A stretch of DNA of 64,000 nt from Camellia lanceoleosa (taxonomy: Eukaryota; Streptophyta; Magnoliopsida; Ericales; Theaceae), in NCBI GenBank assembly GCA_025200525.1, contig CM045762.1, positions 124,501,752-124,565,751 on the forward strand. Reading direction: 5' to 3'. The notes under the pieces are model-generated. The model was given only the letters and a program-made list of their open reading frames with translations, searched no databases and had not been told where the DNA came from. Both the position numbers and the translations under genes were made by a program. Numbering within the stretch: the first letter of the stretch is position 1; the number at the start of each line of letters is the position of its first letter. Positions 34,661 through 46,481 of the stretch are shown here, one piece after another.

Positions 34661-35479
34661 GGCCGGAGTGTCCACGGTGAAAGTCCCGAAATCCCAAATT
34701 GCGTTTGCATAATGCGGATGAATTGAAGTATTGAATTGTTAATATGAGTTGTAGTCTCATTTGAAATTGAAGTGTTGAAGTGTTAATAATGTGAGTTGTA
34801 GTCTCATATTAATTGATCATGAATTGAAGTATTGAATTGTTAACATGAGTTGTAGTCTCATTATAAACTGTCTGGATGAATAGAGAACCATGTGTATGAA
34901 TTGGTCTGGATAATGAAACGGAAAGGGATTGGCATATAAATGTGAATATGAATTGGCATATAAATGTGAATATGAATGGGTTATGAAAGAGATGTACGTT
35001 TGTTTATATGAGTTAAACATTTATCAAATGCTAATGTTTTAGTTATTGCTCATATTTGGTTTAGTATATCTCTGCTGGGCTTTGGCTCACCCTGTATGGG
35101 ACATCATTTTCAGGTTCAGGTGATATGCCACCTCCAAGGACGTAGCTTGGGAGGCTTAGATGCTGAAAGATCTTTTTGTTGTTATCTTTTTGTATTACAT
35201 GTAAATCAAGCCAAGGGCTTATTTTGTATAAAGAGTTAGGACTCTTCTTTTGTTAAACCCAAGTGTTGACTTGGAAAGTTGTAAGCCTGCAGGACATTTA
35301 CTTTTGTTGTCAACATGTAATACTTTTGTAATGAATACTCTGATAAATGGAAACATGTTTTATTCTCTTATATCTATGGATGTCGTGAATGTTGGGTTTA
35401 CATGTATTATTTTGAGGGCGTTACATTATTTGTGGTTATTTTTTTATTGTATAAACTTGTTTCACAAACTTTTTACAGA

Positions 35480-35745
35480 CAATGTGATTTTTATTTTGTC
35501 TTTGTTTTGGCCTTCAAATCATCTGCCTTTTCTACAGTTCAAATCAACATTGATGTTATGTGGTTTTTATTTTGTCTCTGTGTTGCCCTTCAAATTATCT
35601 GCTTCTCCTAACATTATTTAACAAGTTCAAGTAAACATTAATGTTATGTGGTTTTGTTTTGTTTTGTTTTGTTTTTTTTTCTCTGTGTTGCCCTTCAAAC
35701 CATCTGCTTTTCCTAACATTATTTAACAAGTTCAAATAAATATTA
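35480..35745. repeat. Three tandem ~80-100 bp units
   Basis: Each unit has TTTTGTCTCTGTGTTGCCCT or a close form, then CAAAT.ATCTGC and a run ending in GTTCAAATCAACATT. Starts are near 35485, 35563 and 35650. Confidence 0.7.
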
Positions 35746-35913
35746 ATTTTGATTTGTACATAAATAATTGTAATTAATTTTTTCTCTGTTATTTTTTATA
35801 TCCACCTGCACTAGTTTGCTCATATTTTTTATATCCACTCCAGAGTAGTTTAAATATAAATTGTATGTTTATAGATAAATGGAAATAATTCAGATGACAA
35901 TCATGATACAAAA

Positions 35914-36877
35914 ATGTGGACTCCCAGAATTGAAATGAAATTAATAAAAATGTTGAGAGAAGAGGTTAAAAAAAATCAAACCACAGGCCGTACTACTATG
36001 TGGACAATTAGGCATTGGAATCATTTTGCAAATCAGTTGCACAATCTGTATGGATTTCGGTATACAGCAAAGCAGGTGCGAAAAAAAAATCAGCGATTCA
36101 AAGCGAAGTACTAGACGTTTAAGCGAGGAGACCTGTTGGTCTAGGATGGGATCCCATTGTAGGCACTGTTGTTGCACCCGATGAATTTTGGGATAAGGTT
36201 TTTCATTAAACTGTACCATTTTCAATTTTTTTTTTTGGTAACATTTCATCACACGTACAGTATGCTTAATTCAATATTCTCAATTGTTGTAGGCTACTAG
36301 AAATATAAAGAAGTTTAGGACAAAAGGATTTGAGTATTTCCAAGAAATGGCGGAAATTATTGAAAATTGTTGTGCCACAGGGGCCTTGTCTCGTGCATCC
36401 ACACAAGGAGCCCTTGACTCAGATGAAGAAGATGAAATGCTAAATAAATTTTGGAACCCTGAAGTTGGTGGGAGTAATGCTGTTGAAGCCATTCCTGTTG
36501 ACTTATTCGGCGATGAATACATGGATCCAGCGAAGGGGAAAAGTCATAAGAGGGGCCCTATAAGTAGCCAGACTGACAGTGGTCGTTCCAAAAAGTCACG
36601 GTCAAGTGGGTTTGATGATGTGTGCGCAGCTTTCACATCCTACGTACAGGAAAAAATAGAACGTTCACGTGCATGATCAACTGACACAGAGGCTGTAAGT
36701 GCAGGTGGTGATGAGTATTCCCTTGATGCATGTCAAGATGCATTGCTAGAGCTTGGGGACATACCACCGGTGCAGTACGTTAGGGCACTGACACTGTTTA
36801 AAGACAAGGAATGGCGAAGGTTTTTTAGGCGTACTCCTACCCATATGCGCCTAGCTATGATCCTAGCTTTGCAGTGA
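35914..36877 (+). pseudogene. PIF/Harbinger ORF1, Myb/SANT-like protein, decayed
   Basis: Accessory DNA-binding protein that acts with the Harbinger transposase. The first part (MWTPRIEMKLIKMLREEVKK ... WNHFANQLHNLYG) is a Myb/SANT-like helix-turn-helix. After about 36114 the frame shifts, and GLGWDPIVGTVVAPDEFWDK follows. A GT-AG intron at 36198-36292 leads to ATRNIKKFRTKGFEYFQEMA, the typical continuation of this family, then an acidic patch (DSDEEDEM) and a basic SHKRGPI region. A TGA at 36674-36676 interrupts the frame. Reading on, it continues coherently (CQDALLELGDIPPVQYVRAL) to the natural stop at 36875-36877. It precedes the transposase on the same strand, the common order in these elements. 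Confidence 0.82.
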
Positions 36878-37245
36878 AGTGAGAAGTTGTGTTTTGATTT
36901 AGCGATTCTCCTTGTCGTTCTGCAAGATGATTTGATGATTCCTGATTTGTTTTTTATCATTTTTTTTCATCCCATGCGATGCTCTTTTTTTTTCCATCTT
37001 CATATGTTTATTTTTATTAAACTTTTAAGTAGTTTCTGTTTTACATCAATATGTTGTGTTATTACAAGATGACTACATATTAAACAAATTTTCTTCTCGT
37101 ATATATTTTAGTGGATGCCGGTAAATGACTAAGGCCGACTATTCATGTAGCCACTTTTAATCTGGCCACCAATAATGGTAAGCGTTATCATGTTGTCAAA
37201 CATTATTTTATAATTATGCTTTTACTGTGATGTAGACGAAACAAT

Positions 37246-38726
37246 ATGTCATCTGACACAGAAAACAATGCAATGGAGATCTCATCAGAGGAGGATGAGG
37301 TTATTGAAGATTTTATGGATTTTTTGATGATTGCTTTCATGAATGATCATATCAACACGTCAAGTAGTAGGCCACCGCAGCGAACTTGTCCATTCAAAGG
37401 TGATGATTACATCTTCAGCTTATTAAATGGCCATCCAAAAACAATGATGGACATTATGCGAATAGATGCACAAACATTTATTTTATTGAAAGGCACCTTA
37501 CTCCAAAATGGCTTTATCAATACTAAACATATGCATATCAGTGTCGAGGAATTGCTTGGAACTTTTTTATACACTTTCGCACAAAATGATCGCCATCGAC
37601 TACTGGCAGATAGATTTCAACACTCCATGGAAACAATTTGTCGACACATCAAAATTGTTATGCAGGCACTGTGCAAGCTTGCATCAATGGTTATCAAACC
37701 ATGTAACCAAGACGAGATACCGGCAAAAATTTTAAATGACAGGAGGTTTTTTCCCTGGTTCAAGGTATGAATTTAATGATTGTCTTGTAAGTTTTTAATA
37801 GTAATAAGGGACAATATTTTTTTTTCTCCTGTTATAAAAGTAATATCCAAGTTTGTTTCGCTTTTAATGTCAAACAAATATCTTTCAATTAGGATTGTGT
37901 CGGTGCTATCGATGGCACATTGGTGGATGCATGGGTCCCTGCTTCAAGACAAAATACGTTCTGCGGTCACAAATCTACAGTATCACAAAATGTACTCGCA
38001 GCTTGCGACTTCGATATGTTGTTCACATTTATTAATTCTGGATGGGAAGGTAGTGCTCACGACAATGCTATTTTAGTTAACTCTATTACAAGAGCTGATC
38101 TACAGTTCCCACACCCACCCAATGGTGAGTGTCACGAAATAACATACGGTACATTTTTTGAAATTATTTTTTTGTACATCTGTTTGACAGAACAGTGCAT
38201 TCATTATTTACACTTAGGCAAGTATTATTTAGTGGTTGCTCGTTTCATGAACATGTCTGGATTTCTTGCCCCATTTCGTTCCCAACGCTATCACTTGCAA
38301 TAGTTTTATAGCCGTCATTATTCAAGACCCAAGGAATTGTTTAACTATCGACATTCGTCATTACGTAATGTCATAGAAAGAACATTTGGTGTTCTGGAGA
38401 AGCGATTCCCAATATTGCGGTCCATGCCAAATTACAAGTCTACAAGACAAGGCCCTCTTGTGATTGCATGTTGTGTACTGCACAATTGGATCTGTTTGCA
38501 TGCAGATATGGACCCATTATTCATAGCAGCTGATAATGAAATGGCAGCAGAAGCGGAAGCAGACGGGTTTGTTGGAGACCAAGCTGACTATGTTGACATT
38601 TCACAACATGGGTTGATGTACCAATCGAACTTTAGGGATGCAATTGCTACTGCTATGTGGCAAAATCATGTTGGCCATGGAAAGATTTGTGATGTGAACA
38701 AGGCAAGTGAATATTGTAGTGACTAA
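37246..38726 (+). pseudogene. PIF/Harbinger transposase, catalytic residue lost
   Basis: DDE-type nuclease (DDE_4 family) that would move the element. Three exons: 37246-37764, 37893-38124 and 38218-38726, with GT-AG introns of 128 and 93 bp; frames agree across both junctions. Exon 1 has an acidic N-terminus and the helical region (EELLGTFLYTFAQNDRHRLL). Exon 2 has DCVGAIDGTLVDAWVP with the first catalytic Asp, and HDNAIL. Exon 3 has GKYYLVVARF where the family has YYLVDAGY, so the second catalytic Asp is Val. It continues FLAPFRSQRYHLQ, an in-frame TAG at 38301-38303, then FNYRHSSLRNVIERTFGVLE with the catalytic Glu. The C-terminal tail runs to a TAA at 38724. No element ends or TAA/TTA target duplication could be fixed by eye. 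Confidence 0.9.
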
Positions 38727-39069
38727 TGGTTTTAAATGTATAATTATTTTACTAGTTTCAATCATTATGACACCTTTATTACATAACTTCGCCCACTTTA
38801 TGTAACTGTGAATTTATTGACTTTTTCCCTCTTTTTGTAGGATAACTAACAATGAGGATAAGGATTAGGTTAAATGGAAATTAAAGGAAAGGGAACACAA
38901 AGATCATCACATGGTGAATCAACAAAATGTAATTATGTAAATGAAGACACTTAAATATGTTGTTGATGCAATGTATAATATGCAGGGGCAAACACTTTAT
39001 TGAATTTGATGGTTGAATGATGCATGCAAAAATTTTAGTTTATGATGTTCATTCAGTTTATGATGTTTA

Positions 39070-40430
39070 TTAACTTTTTATTTAAAAAAAAAATGTTGGC
39101 CATGGATAGATTTGTTATTAATTTTAATTTTTTTATTAATTTGTAGACGACATTTTTTTATTAATTTATTTTTTTCATTTTATTGAAATGAAGGCTTTGT
39201 TATTAATTTTATTTCTTGTTATTAATTGTTTTTTTGTTCATGTTATTAGCATAATGATTTTGTTATTAATTTTTATACCAAATAAGTTTTTATTAAATTT
39301 TTTTTTTCTTTTTGTTAAAAAAAATGTATAATTATTAGTATTTAACTTTTTTTATTTCATTTTAGCCGATTTTTTTAATTTGTTTTTTTTTCATTTTATT
39401 AAAATAATGGTTTTGTTATTAATTTTAATTTTTTTATTAATTTGTAGACGACATTTTTTTATTAATTTATTTTTTTCATTTTATTGAAATGAAGACTTTG
39501 TTATTAATTTTAATTTCTTTTTATTAATTGTTTTTTTTGTTCATGTTATTAACATAATGGTTTTGTTATTAATTTTTATACCAAATAAGTTATTATTATT
39601 TTTTTTCCTTTTTTTTAAAAGAAATGTATAATTATTAATTTTTAACCTTTTTTTTTTATTTCATTTTAGTCGAATTTTTTATTAATTTATTTTTTTCATT
39701 TTATTGAAATGAAGACTTTGTTATTAATTTTAATTTCTTTTTATTAATTGTTTTTTTGTTCATGTTATTAACATAATGGTTTTGTTATTAATTTTTATAC
39801 CAAATAAGTTATTATTTTTTTTCCTTTTTTGTAAAAAGAAATGTATAATTATTAATTTTTAACCTTTTTTTATTTCATTTTAGTCGAATTTTTTATTAAT
39901 TTTTTTTCATTTTATTAAAATAATGGTTTTGTTATCAATTTTAATTTTTTTTATTAATTTGTAGACGACATTTTTTTATTAATTTATTTTTTTCATTTTA
40001 AAACAATTTGAAGGCTTTGTTATTAATTTTAATTTCTTTTTATTAATTATTTTTTTTGTTCATGTTAGCATAATGGTTTTGTTATTTTGAGATATTATAC
40101 CAAATAAGTTATTATTATTTTTCTTCCTTTTTATTAAAAAAAATGTATAATTATTAATTTCTAACTTTTTTTTATTTCATTTTAGCCGAATTTTTTTTTA
40201 ATTTGTTGCCCCATTTTTTTATTAATTTTTTTTTATTTCTTGCCGGATTTTTAATGTTTTTTCATTTTATTAAAATAATGGTTTTGTTATTAATTTTAAT
40301 TTTTATTTATTAATTTGTAGACTTTTTTAATTTTAATTTTTTCATTTTATTGAAATGAAGGCTTTGTTATTAATTTTAATTTCTTTTTATTAATTTTTGT
40401 ACGATTTTTTTTTTAAAATTTCATAATATA
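39070..40430. repeat. AT-rich tandem array, units about 220-300 bp
   Basis: Recurring landmarks include GTAGACGACATTTTTTTATT (near 39145, 39444 and 39961), AATGAAGRCTTTGTTATTAA (near 39187, 39487, 39709, 40010 and 40354) and ATACCAAATAAG (near 39277, 39578, 39799 and 40096). Unit spacing alternates between about 220 and 300 bp, so some units lack a segment. No gene inside. A second small array of AACCACAACAAAATAAGAAA units follows at 40530-40600. Confidence 0.8.
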
Positions 40431-40637
40431 ACTCATAAATTGTTATAACATTGTCACTGGTTAATTTTACAGTGCAAAAAAAAAAAAAATATTTATAACG
40501 TCAATACAAAATATTACAACACAATAACAAAACAAAATAATCACAACAAAATAAGAAAAGAAAATAACCACAACAAAATAAGAAAACAAAATGTAACCAC
40601 AACATGTGTGAACTATTTAAACGCTCATCGAAACAAG

Positions 40638-41851
40638 TTAAGCATCATTGTTAGGTGGTGGTGGAGGTGGAGGAAAGTAGTGATAGTACACCTGAGTGAC
40701 TCGATGGTCAATTTGATCAATGTGGTTCCTTGTCACTTCATCACGTCTCCCTGAGTCTACACGAAACTCGCCAAATTGTTGAATTAGTGAGTTCTAAGCG
40801 GTGGCAAATTCATTGAACCAAGTACCCAATGTATTGACCTGATTAGCCATTTGTTGTTCCCATTGTAGGCGCTAATTGTACCGTTCTTGTTTCAACGCTA
40901 AATAATCAGTCTAGTATTGGGGTTGTTCATTTGGTGGCATGGCATTGTCATTGGGTTCTTCCTCATCAGGTATTGGTTCATTTTCAAAATTAATAGAGCC
41001 CAGTAAGTTTTCAAAGACCACCACCGAGTCACAGGTATCGAAATTGATGAAGTGATTCTCACATCTACTTCACCTTCAAGGTTGACATGATGCGCTTTGA
41101 AAATTTTGGTTAACAAAGCTCCAAAAGGTAGTGACCGGCCACTGAGAGTACCAAGATTTGCAACCATCATTTCTTTCAGTAATATGTAGCATAAATCTAA
41201 TGTTTGTCCAATTTCAAAGCAATATAACAAATAAACATTAAAACATGGAGCATCATCAAAATGTCCTTTTTTGGGAGTGACATTTTCAAGTATCCATCGA
41301 TGAAGAATACGAAGGTGGGGTTTTAAATCTCTTGCTTGTAAATTAGTGCCAGTAAATCGGTTCTCACAAATTGTGGTATAAACCTCAGTTAGATCACCAA
41401 CAATGTTAGCTAACTGAGCCTCAGTTTGAAAATGGCATTGCAAATCTCCTATTTCAACTCCAATAATTTGTGCGAAAGTGCGGGGGTTTAGTGTGATTAC
41501 TTTCCCATTCACATAAGAGGTCAGACTGCACTATTCCACTTGTCCCTCAGTAGATCTCAAGTGAAGGTAAAATAAATATACAAGACGGGGATATACCTTA
41601 TGTAGTAAATTAGTTAAAGGTAACCATCAAATTGTATCCAGTTTGCCAAGCAACAGTGGATCATATTGAGAAGGTAGATTTACCTTTCTCCCTATAACAA
41701 TTGGTCAATTAGCAAAATTTGAATAAGCTTGTTCGTGATTGTGTGTGAGAAAATCAACAGTTGGATAGTGATGATGTTGTTGCTATGGTTGACGTTGTGT
41801 AGGGTTAGAGGTTTCGCTACGTTCGGGCCTTGCTCTTTTTGTTCTCAGCAT
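40638..41851 (-). pseudogene. Putative plant transposon protein, seven in-frame stops
   Basis: Resembles the widespread 'putative plant transposon protein' family (PF20167-like) of unknown biochemical function. From the ATG at 41851 (MLRTKRARPERSE) a single frame runs through MGKVITLNPRTFAQIIGVEI, LRILHRWILENVTPKKGHFD, LYCFEIGQTLDLCYILLKEM and SGRSLPFGALLTKIF. A one-base shift occurs near 41045. The frame then continues DSVVVFENLLGSINFENEPI, an acidic proline-rich linker and a helical tail (LQWEQQMANQVNTLGTWFNE) to YFPPPPPPPNNDA. Five TAG and two TGA codons interrupt an otherwise coherent protein of about 400 residues, so the gene decayed almost entirely by point changes. I rely on motif resemblance for the family; a profile search would settle it. 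Confidence 0.65.
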
Positions 41852-42247
41852 GATGACTGCAAAAGTTAAGAAAAATGTATAGCAAAATGTATGATGTTGG
41901 TGTGAAAAAAAAAGGAATAGATAGGCAAACCGAGCCTCTGCTAAAAGGCAATCAACAAATAGTGAAATTGAGCGCAAAAGGCAAACTGGTGGCTGAAACG
42001 GGATAACCGGCCGGATGACAGGCCGATTGCCCGAAATGGTGGATTTTTCACCTTTCTGCAACTCAGTTCTGAAGCTATCAAGAATATGAAACTGTGGTTC
42101 AAACTAACCTCTTATGAAAGCTCTTATCTCTTCTTTCACACGAATATCTACACTAAATGTAGTCAATATTGTAGGGTGAAGAAGTTGCTGAAGTTGTTGG
42201 AATGAGATGGTGAAGATGGTGTGGTTAAACAAATGCAGAGATACTGA

Positions 42248-42258
42248 CTTATATAAAG
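42248..42258 (-). promoter_or_regulatory. Candidate TATA box for the decayed transposon gene
   Basis: Minus-strand CTTTATATAAG lies about 400 bp upstream of the ATG at 41851 and is followed by a C- and A-rich leader. It is plausible as the original promoter of that pseudogene. Confidence 0.4.
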
Positions 42259-43590
42259 GCTCAGGTCTAGAAGGTTTTCTTTTTTTTTTTTTTTTTTTTC
42301 TTCTTCTTATTTACTTTTCATTTCTTTAGTATACTGATCATTTTTTTTTTACTTATTTTTCATTTCTTTCGTATACTGATTATTGACAATCTGTGCTCGT
42401 TTTTGGCTTCTTTTTTCTTTTCCTTTATCGAACAGTGATCAACTGACACCCAGCAGAGGAGGGGGTGGGTCTATTAGATGAGTGAAATTACACTATTACC
42501 CTTTTCATTTTATTCTTACATAACAACCTGCCATTCTACGAAAGAGAGGTGAATTGGTCATTTTGTAGACAAATATCACTCAATGGCCCCCAATTATATG
42601 AGTTTCACGGGGTGGGTAAGAGCTAGGTGTGAGGGACAATAATGAACCTACAAAAAGATACGATTTTTTTTATTAAATTAATAAAATTTAATAAATGAAA
42701 AAATGTTGATAATGTTTGGTAACGTTTACGTTTTGGTTTGTATTTAAAAAAATTGAACACACTGATTTTTGTTAATTTTTATCAATATGTAATCTCCAAA
42801 CTTGTTGACTTTAACAAAATTTTTGAAAAATATTAAAAACGTATTGCACAAAATGTTTGTATTGGCCTAAAAAATGAATTGACAGAAAAATTAATTGACA
42901 TAAAATAATTGACATAGAAGTTATTTCAAAGAAAAAATTATTTGAAAAAAAATTATTCAAAAAAATTACTTAAAAACAATTAATTGGAAAAAAAATCATT
43001 TTTTTATTTGAGTATTTTAAAAATAGTTTGGTTATGACTGTTGATCAAAAATACAGATATCGAGATATGAGTTGTGTGTTTGATTATCAATTATAGGTTG
43101 AAATAAGTTTTGAAAACTATTTTGAAAGCTCATCACCAAACAAATTTTCTTATTTCACAAGTCACATCAAACTTTCAAAACTCAATTCCACGTACAATTC
43201 AACACTCAATTCAACACTCTATTCAAAAACAATAACCAAACAAATTTTTTACACTCAAATCATAATTCCACAGCTCACAAACTCAAAATACAACTCATAC
43301 TCTCAAATCATATTTACAAAACTCTTCCAAACGGAATACATGTTTTCCATTTGTATTCTCGGCTCGGGCTCAGAATAAAAGCACTCATCTACATCATTAA
43401 TTATTATTGATTTTATTAATGAGTACCCTTAGAGGGTTTGATAAGAAATGTCTATACATAATACATGATAGTTCGTACAATATATAATGTAGAATCAATT
43501 TAAATATGGGATAATTATTCACATGTCTTGTTATAAGGATCATTAAGTTTCACAAGTGTTTGTATAGATCAAAAAATCATAATAGTTGGA
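42259..43590. other. AT-rich intergenic stretch
   Basis: No gene seen. It has a T run of 20 or more near 42280. At 43120-43330 the phrase CCAAACAAATTTT occurs twice, each followed by CA-rich sequence. Confidence 0.45.
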
Positions 43591-43793
43591 TTTTTTTTTT
43601 TTCATCGGTGAAAGTCAATTGTTAATAGTTAGGTTAACACATATCAGAGTTAATCTCCACACTCTTACAAAATAATAAGTGCTTGCTTTCAAGTTCAACT
43701 CCCTCTTAGTGAGAGTTAAACTCATGACTTCCCATTAGGACAAAGTCCTTAGGAGAGTTATGCTATCCAACTAGACTAGGCCTAGTTGGTTTC
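43591..43793 (-). mobile_element. Candidate tRNA-derived SINE
   Basis: On the minus strand, TAGTCTAGTTGG (43778-43767) fits the Pol III A-box consensus (TRGYNNARNNGG). AGTTTAACTC about 45 bp further on resembles a B box whose CG has decayed. The segment ends in a run of 12 A at 43602-43591. A solo LTR is inserted at its 5' side. The target duplication of the SINE itself is not visible. Confidence 0.4.
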
Positions 43794-45707
43794 TGTAACG
43801 CCCTCAAAATAATGACAATAAACCCATCAATTAAACATGCATCAACATAATAAAAGTCCACCTTCTTCTATTTAACGAACATTACGTGCAAAAAGTATTA
43901 CATGTAAACAATAAAAGCGGGTGCCTTAAAGGCTTACAACTTTCCAAGTTAACACTTGGTTACAATCAAGAGAGCTCTAGCTCAATACACGTAAAGCCCT
44001 TGGCTTGAAGTTACATGCAACACATCAAAAGTAAATAGAAGTCAAAAAGTCCATCCGCCACTAGCCTCCCAAGCTAAGTCCTTGGAGGTGGCATACTGCC
44101 TGTACCTGAAAATGATGTTCCCAGATAGGGTGAGCCACAACCCAGTAGAAATATACTAAACCAGTTATGAATAATGACTAAAAGATTAACAGTTGATAGA
44201 TGGTCAACACTTTTACACTCTTTCATAACACATTACAAATTCCAAGACCTTCAAGTCTATATTCAATTCACTCTCCATTTTCATTAAATTCTCAATTTAT
44301 AACTCATGGCTCAGAACCTGGCCACACAACTCATATGAGACAAATAACTCATATTAACCACTTACAACTTCATTACTTCCACAGATATGCATACTAGCTA
44401 TATCACATTCCCAAGACAAGCATACGAGCTCTATCTATGAGGTCCATCCCCTATCTTCTCCCAAACAACATCCGGTTTAGAGGTACATCCCCTATCTTCC
44501 CTAAACCGGAGTACATCCCCTATCTTCTCCAACACAACACAATGCATATAAACAAAGAAGTATACACATCACAAATCAATACATAAAGTTAATGTATCCT
44601 TCAACTGTCATACTCAATGACACATTTCAATGATTGGTTTTAATTTACCTAATCATCATGCACTGTCTACAACAATCAAGACTATCCTCCACCGATAGCC
44701 CAAAGCAGATATTTCTAAACAGAAAATAAATGCGCAATGGATATATAATCAACATCTCAATTCCACAATTAATTATCCCAATTAATTAAACAATATAATT
44801 ATAGCATTTTCCATAATTAACATTCAACCCCTAAGGTTCCATTTTCATCAATGATTCCACATTAATCTCATTTCTATGTACCAACCGTACATATAGGTTT
44901 ATTTAAAACAAATTCCCAAACTTTTATAAAATTGCACAAAAGCCCCAAACTTTTATAAAATTGCACAAATATCCCCAACACATCAAAATGTCAAAATTCA
45001 AGACAGAATCCATAAAGAGGAGTAGGATATCCCTACCTCAAAGTTTGGGCTCCAAGGGATGAGATGACAAAACTCAAAGTGCTCCAAATCAAATTTTCAG
45101 ATTAAAACAAACCCTCGACGATCAACACAACTTTTGTGAAGGCCCAAGTCGAGCAAACCACTCCCACTAGATCAAATCGAAGAGAGAAGGGCCGGTTTTA
45201 GAGAGAGAGGCTCTCAAAGTTGTGTTTTGGGAAAGTGAGAGAGAGAAAGAACAAGAAAAAGTGATTTGAAAAGTCAAAACTCGGATCTTTAAACTTGGCC
45301 GCCGAGACTTTGCAGACCCCCGCTCGAGCGCCCAAACCCCCGCTCGAGCGTCGGATGCACACTCTCAGCATCTCGACAGACCAATCTCGCCGAAAGGCCC
45401 AACACAACGCAGAAAAATCTTGGATGGGTGTATTCCCCGCTCGAGCGCCAAAATCCCCGCTCGAGCGTACAAGCAACAACAAGGTCCCCGCTCGAGCGTC
45501 AAACTCCCCGCTCGAGCGGAAGGGTCAAAATCTGGGCAACTAGTTTTGGTTTCTAAACCCAACCAACCTGTAACAAACCTGCCCAACACATCCTATAACT
45601 CAAATACAATATATGAAAGGACGTAAACAAGACAACAATCCACTACCAACATCCACGGACGCATGACCGGACCACTATACAATAAGGGTAAACCCGGGAT
45701 CGCTATA
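43794..45707 (-). mobile_element. Solo LTR with 5-bp target duplication GTTTC
   Basis: Plus strand TGTAACGCCCTC...GGGATCGCTATA, 1914 bp, flanked by GTTTC at 43789-43793 and 45708-45712. It is nearly identical in many stretches to the nested element's LTR at 19671-21579, which makes it a young copy. Confidence 0.94.
45316..45520. repeat. CTCGAG-centred palindrome array, best preserved copy
   Basis: Six perfect CGCTCGAGCG sites at 45321, 45341, 45438, 45458, 45489 and 45509, plus one CGCCGAAAGG at 45388, in about 200 bp. In the sense direction they lie roughly 190-390 bp from the LTR start. Confidence 0.9.
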
Positions 45708-45739
45708 GTTTCTAATAGTTGGACTTAAAGACCTTTTGT

Positions 45740-45960
45740 GACTATTTTATGAACATGTCGCTAACAACTGATAATTAGTAACGATTTTCAAATCTATCGC
45801 TAAAAATAACAACTAGTGATGTATTTCTGTAACGAATTTTTTAAACTAGCGCTAGAAACTAATAATTAGTAACACTTTTATGGAAACGCCACTAAAAAAA
45901 AATAAAAAATAGGATTTTGTGGTAATAATTAAAAGTGAGCAGGATTTTTTGATGCACAAA
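45740..45960. repeat. CACTA-like subterminal repeats
   Basis: Three imperfect units combine CGCTAAAAA or CGCTAACAA with AATAATTAGTAAC and GATTTT. This style of alternating 'cgcta / taattagtaac' words is typical of the subterminal regions of CACTA (En/Spm) transposons. No CACTA terminus was seen, so this is probably a fragment. Confidence 0.4.
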
Positions 45961-46481
45961 AAAGTTAGAAGGACTTACTAATACACCCATCTTTCTGATA
46001 GAATTTTTCAATCAATTCCCTTTTAAATATTGTTGATCAATTATCTTATGACACTCGTTTACTGAACCTAGTTATAATCTCTTCTTTTGCAAGCCCATAT
46101 AATCAACTTTAATTGACTATTTAAAGTAGGGGTGTTCGCGGTTCGCCCACAAAATCAATTCGTAATACAAACAAATCATTCAAAATCCTAAATCAAATCA
46201 TAAACTAACGCAAGCACATATTTTAAAATCCTAAACTAGAACTTCATATTCATTAAGGAATTTAAAATTCCAAGTCAAACTTCATCCGGGACAAGTTCAA
46301 TTATGAAACAATAATAATATGATTAGTATTTATTTAGTTTCAATTGATATAATACTATTAACAAATGTAATGCTAGAGTAAGTTTAAAGAATAAAGGGTG
46401 TTTTGTTTTGGGCAAAAATATCTAAGTAGGATATAGGAATGAAATCAACAGTTAAGATTAATAAATAAAATAAAAAGTGCG

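Larger units (their letters stand above)
33167..35425 (+). mobile_element. Solo LTR with 5-bp target duplication TTATT
   Basis: Starts TATAGTGATCCCAG and ends GAGGGCGTTACA, 2259 bp, flanked by TTATT at 33162-33166 and 35426-35430. Same family as the copies at 5.8, 18.7, 43.8 and 46.5 kb, but a diverged member whose array sites have longer arms (TCGCTCGAGCGA). Confidence 0.93.
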
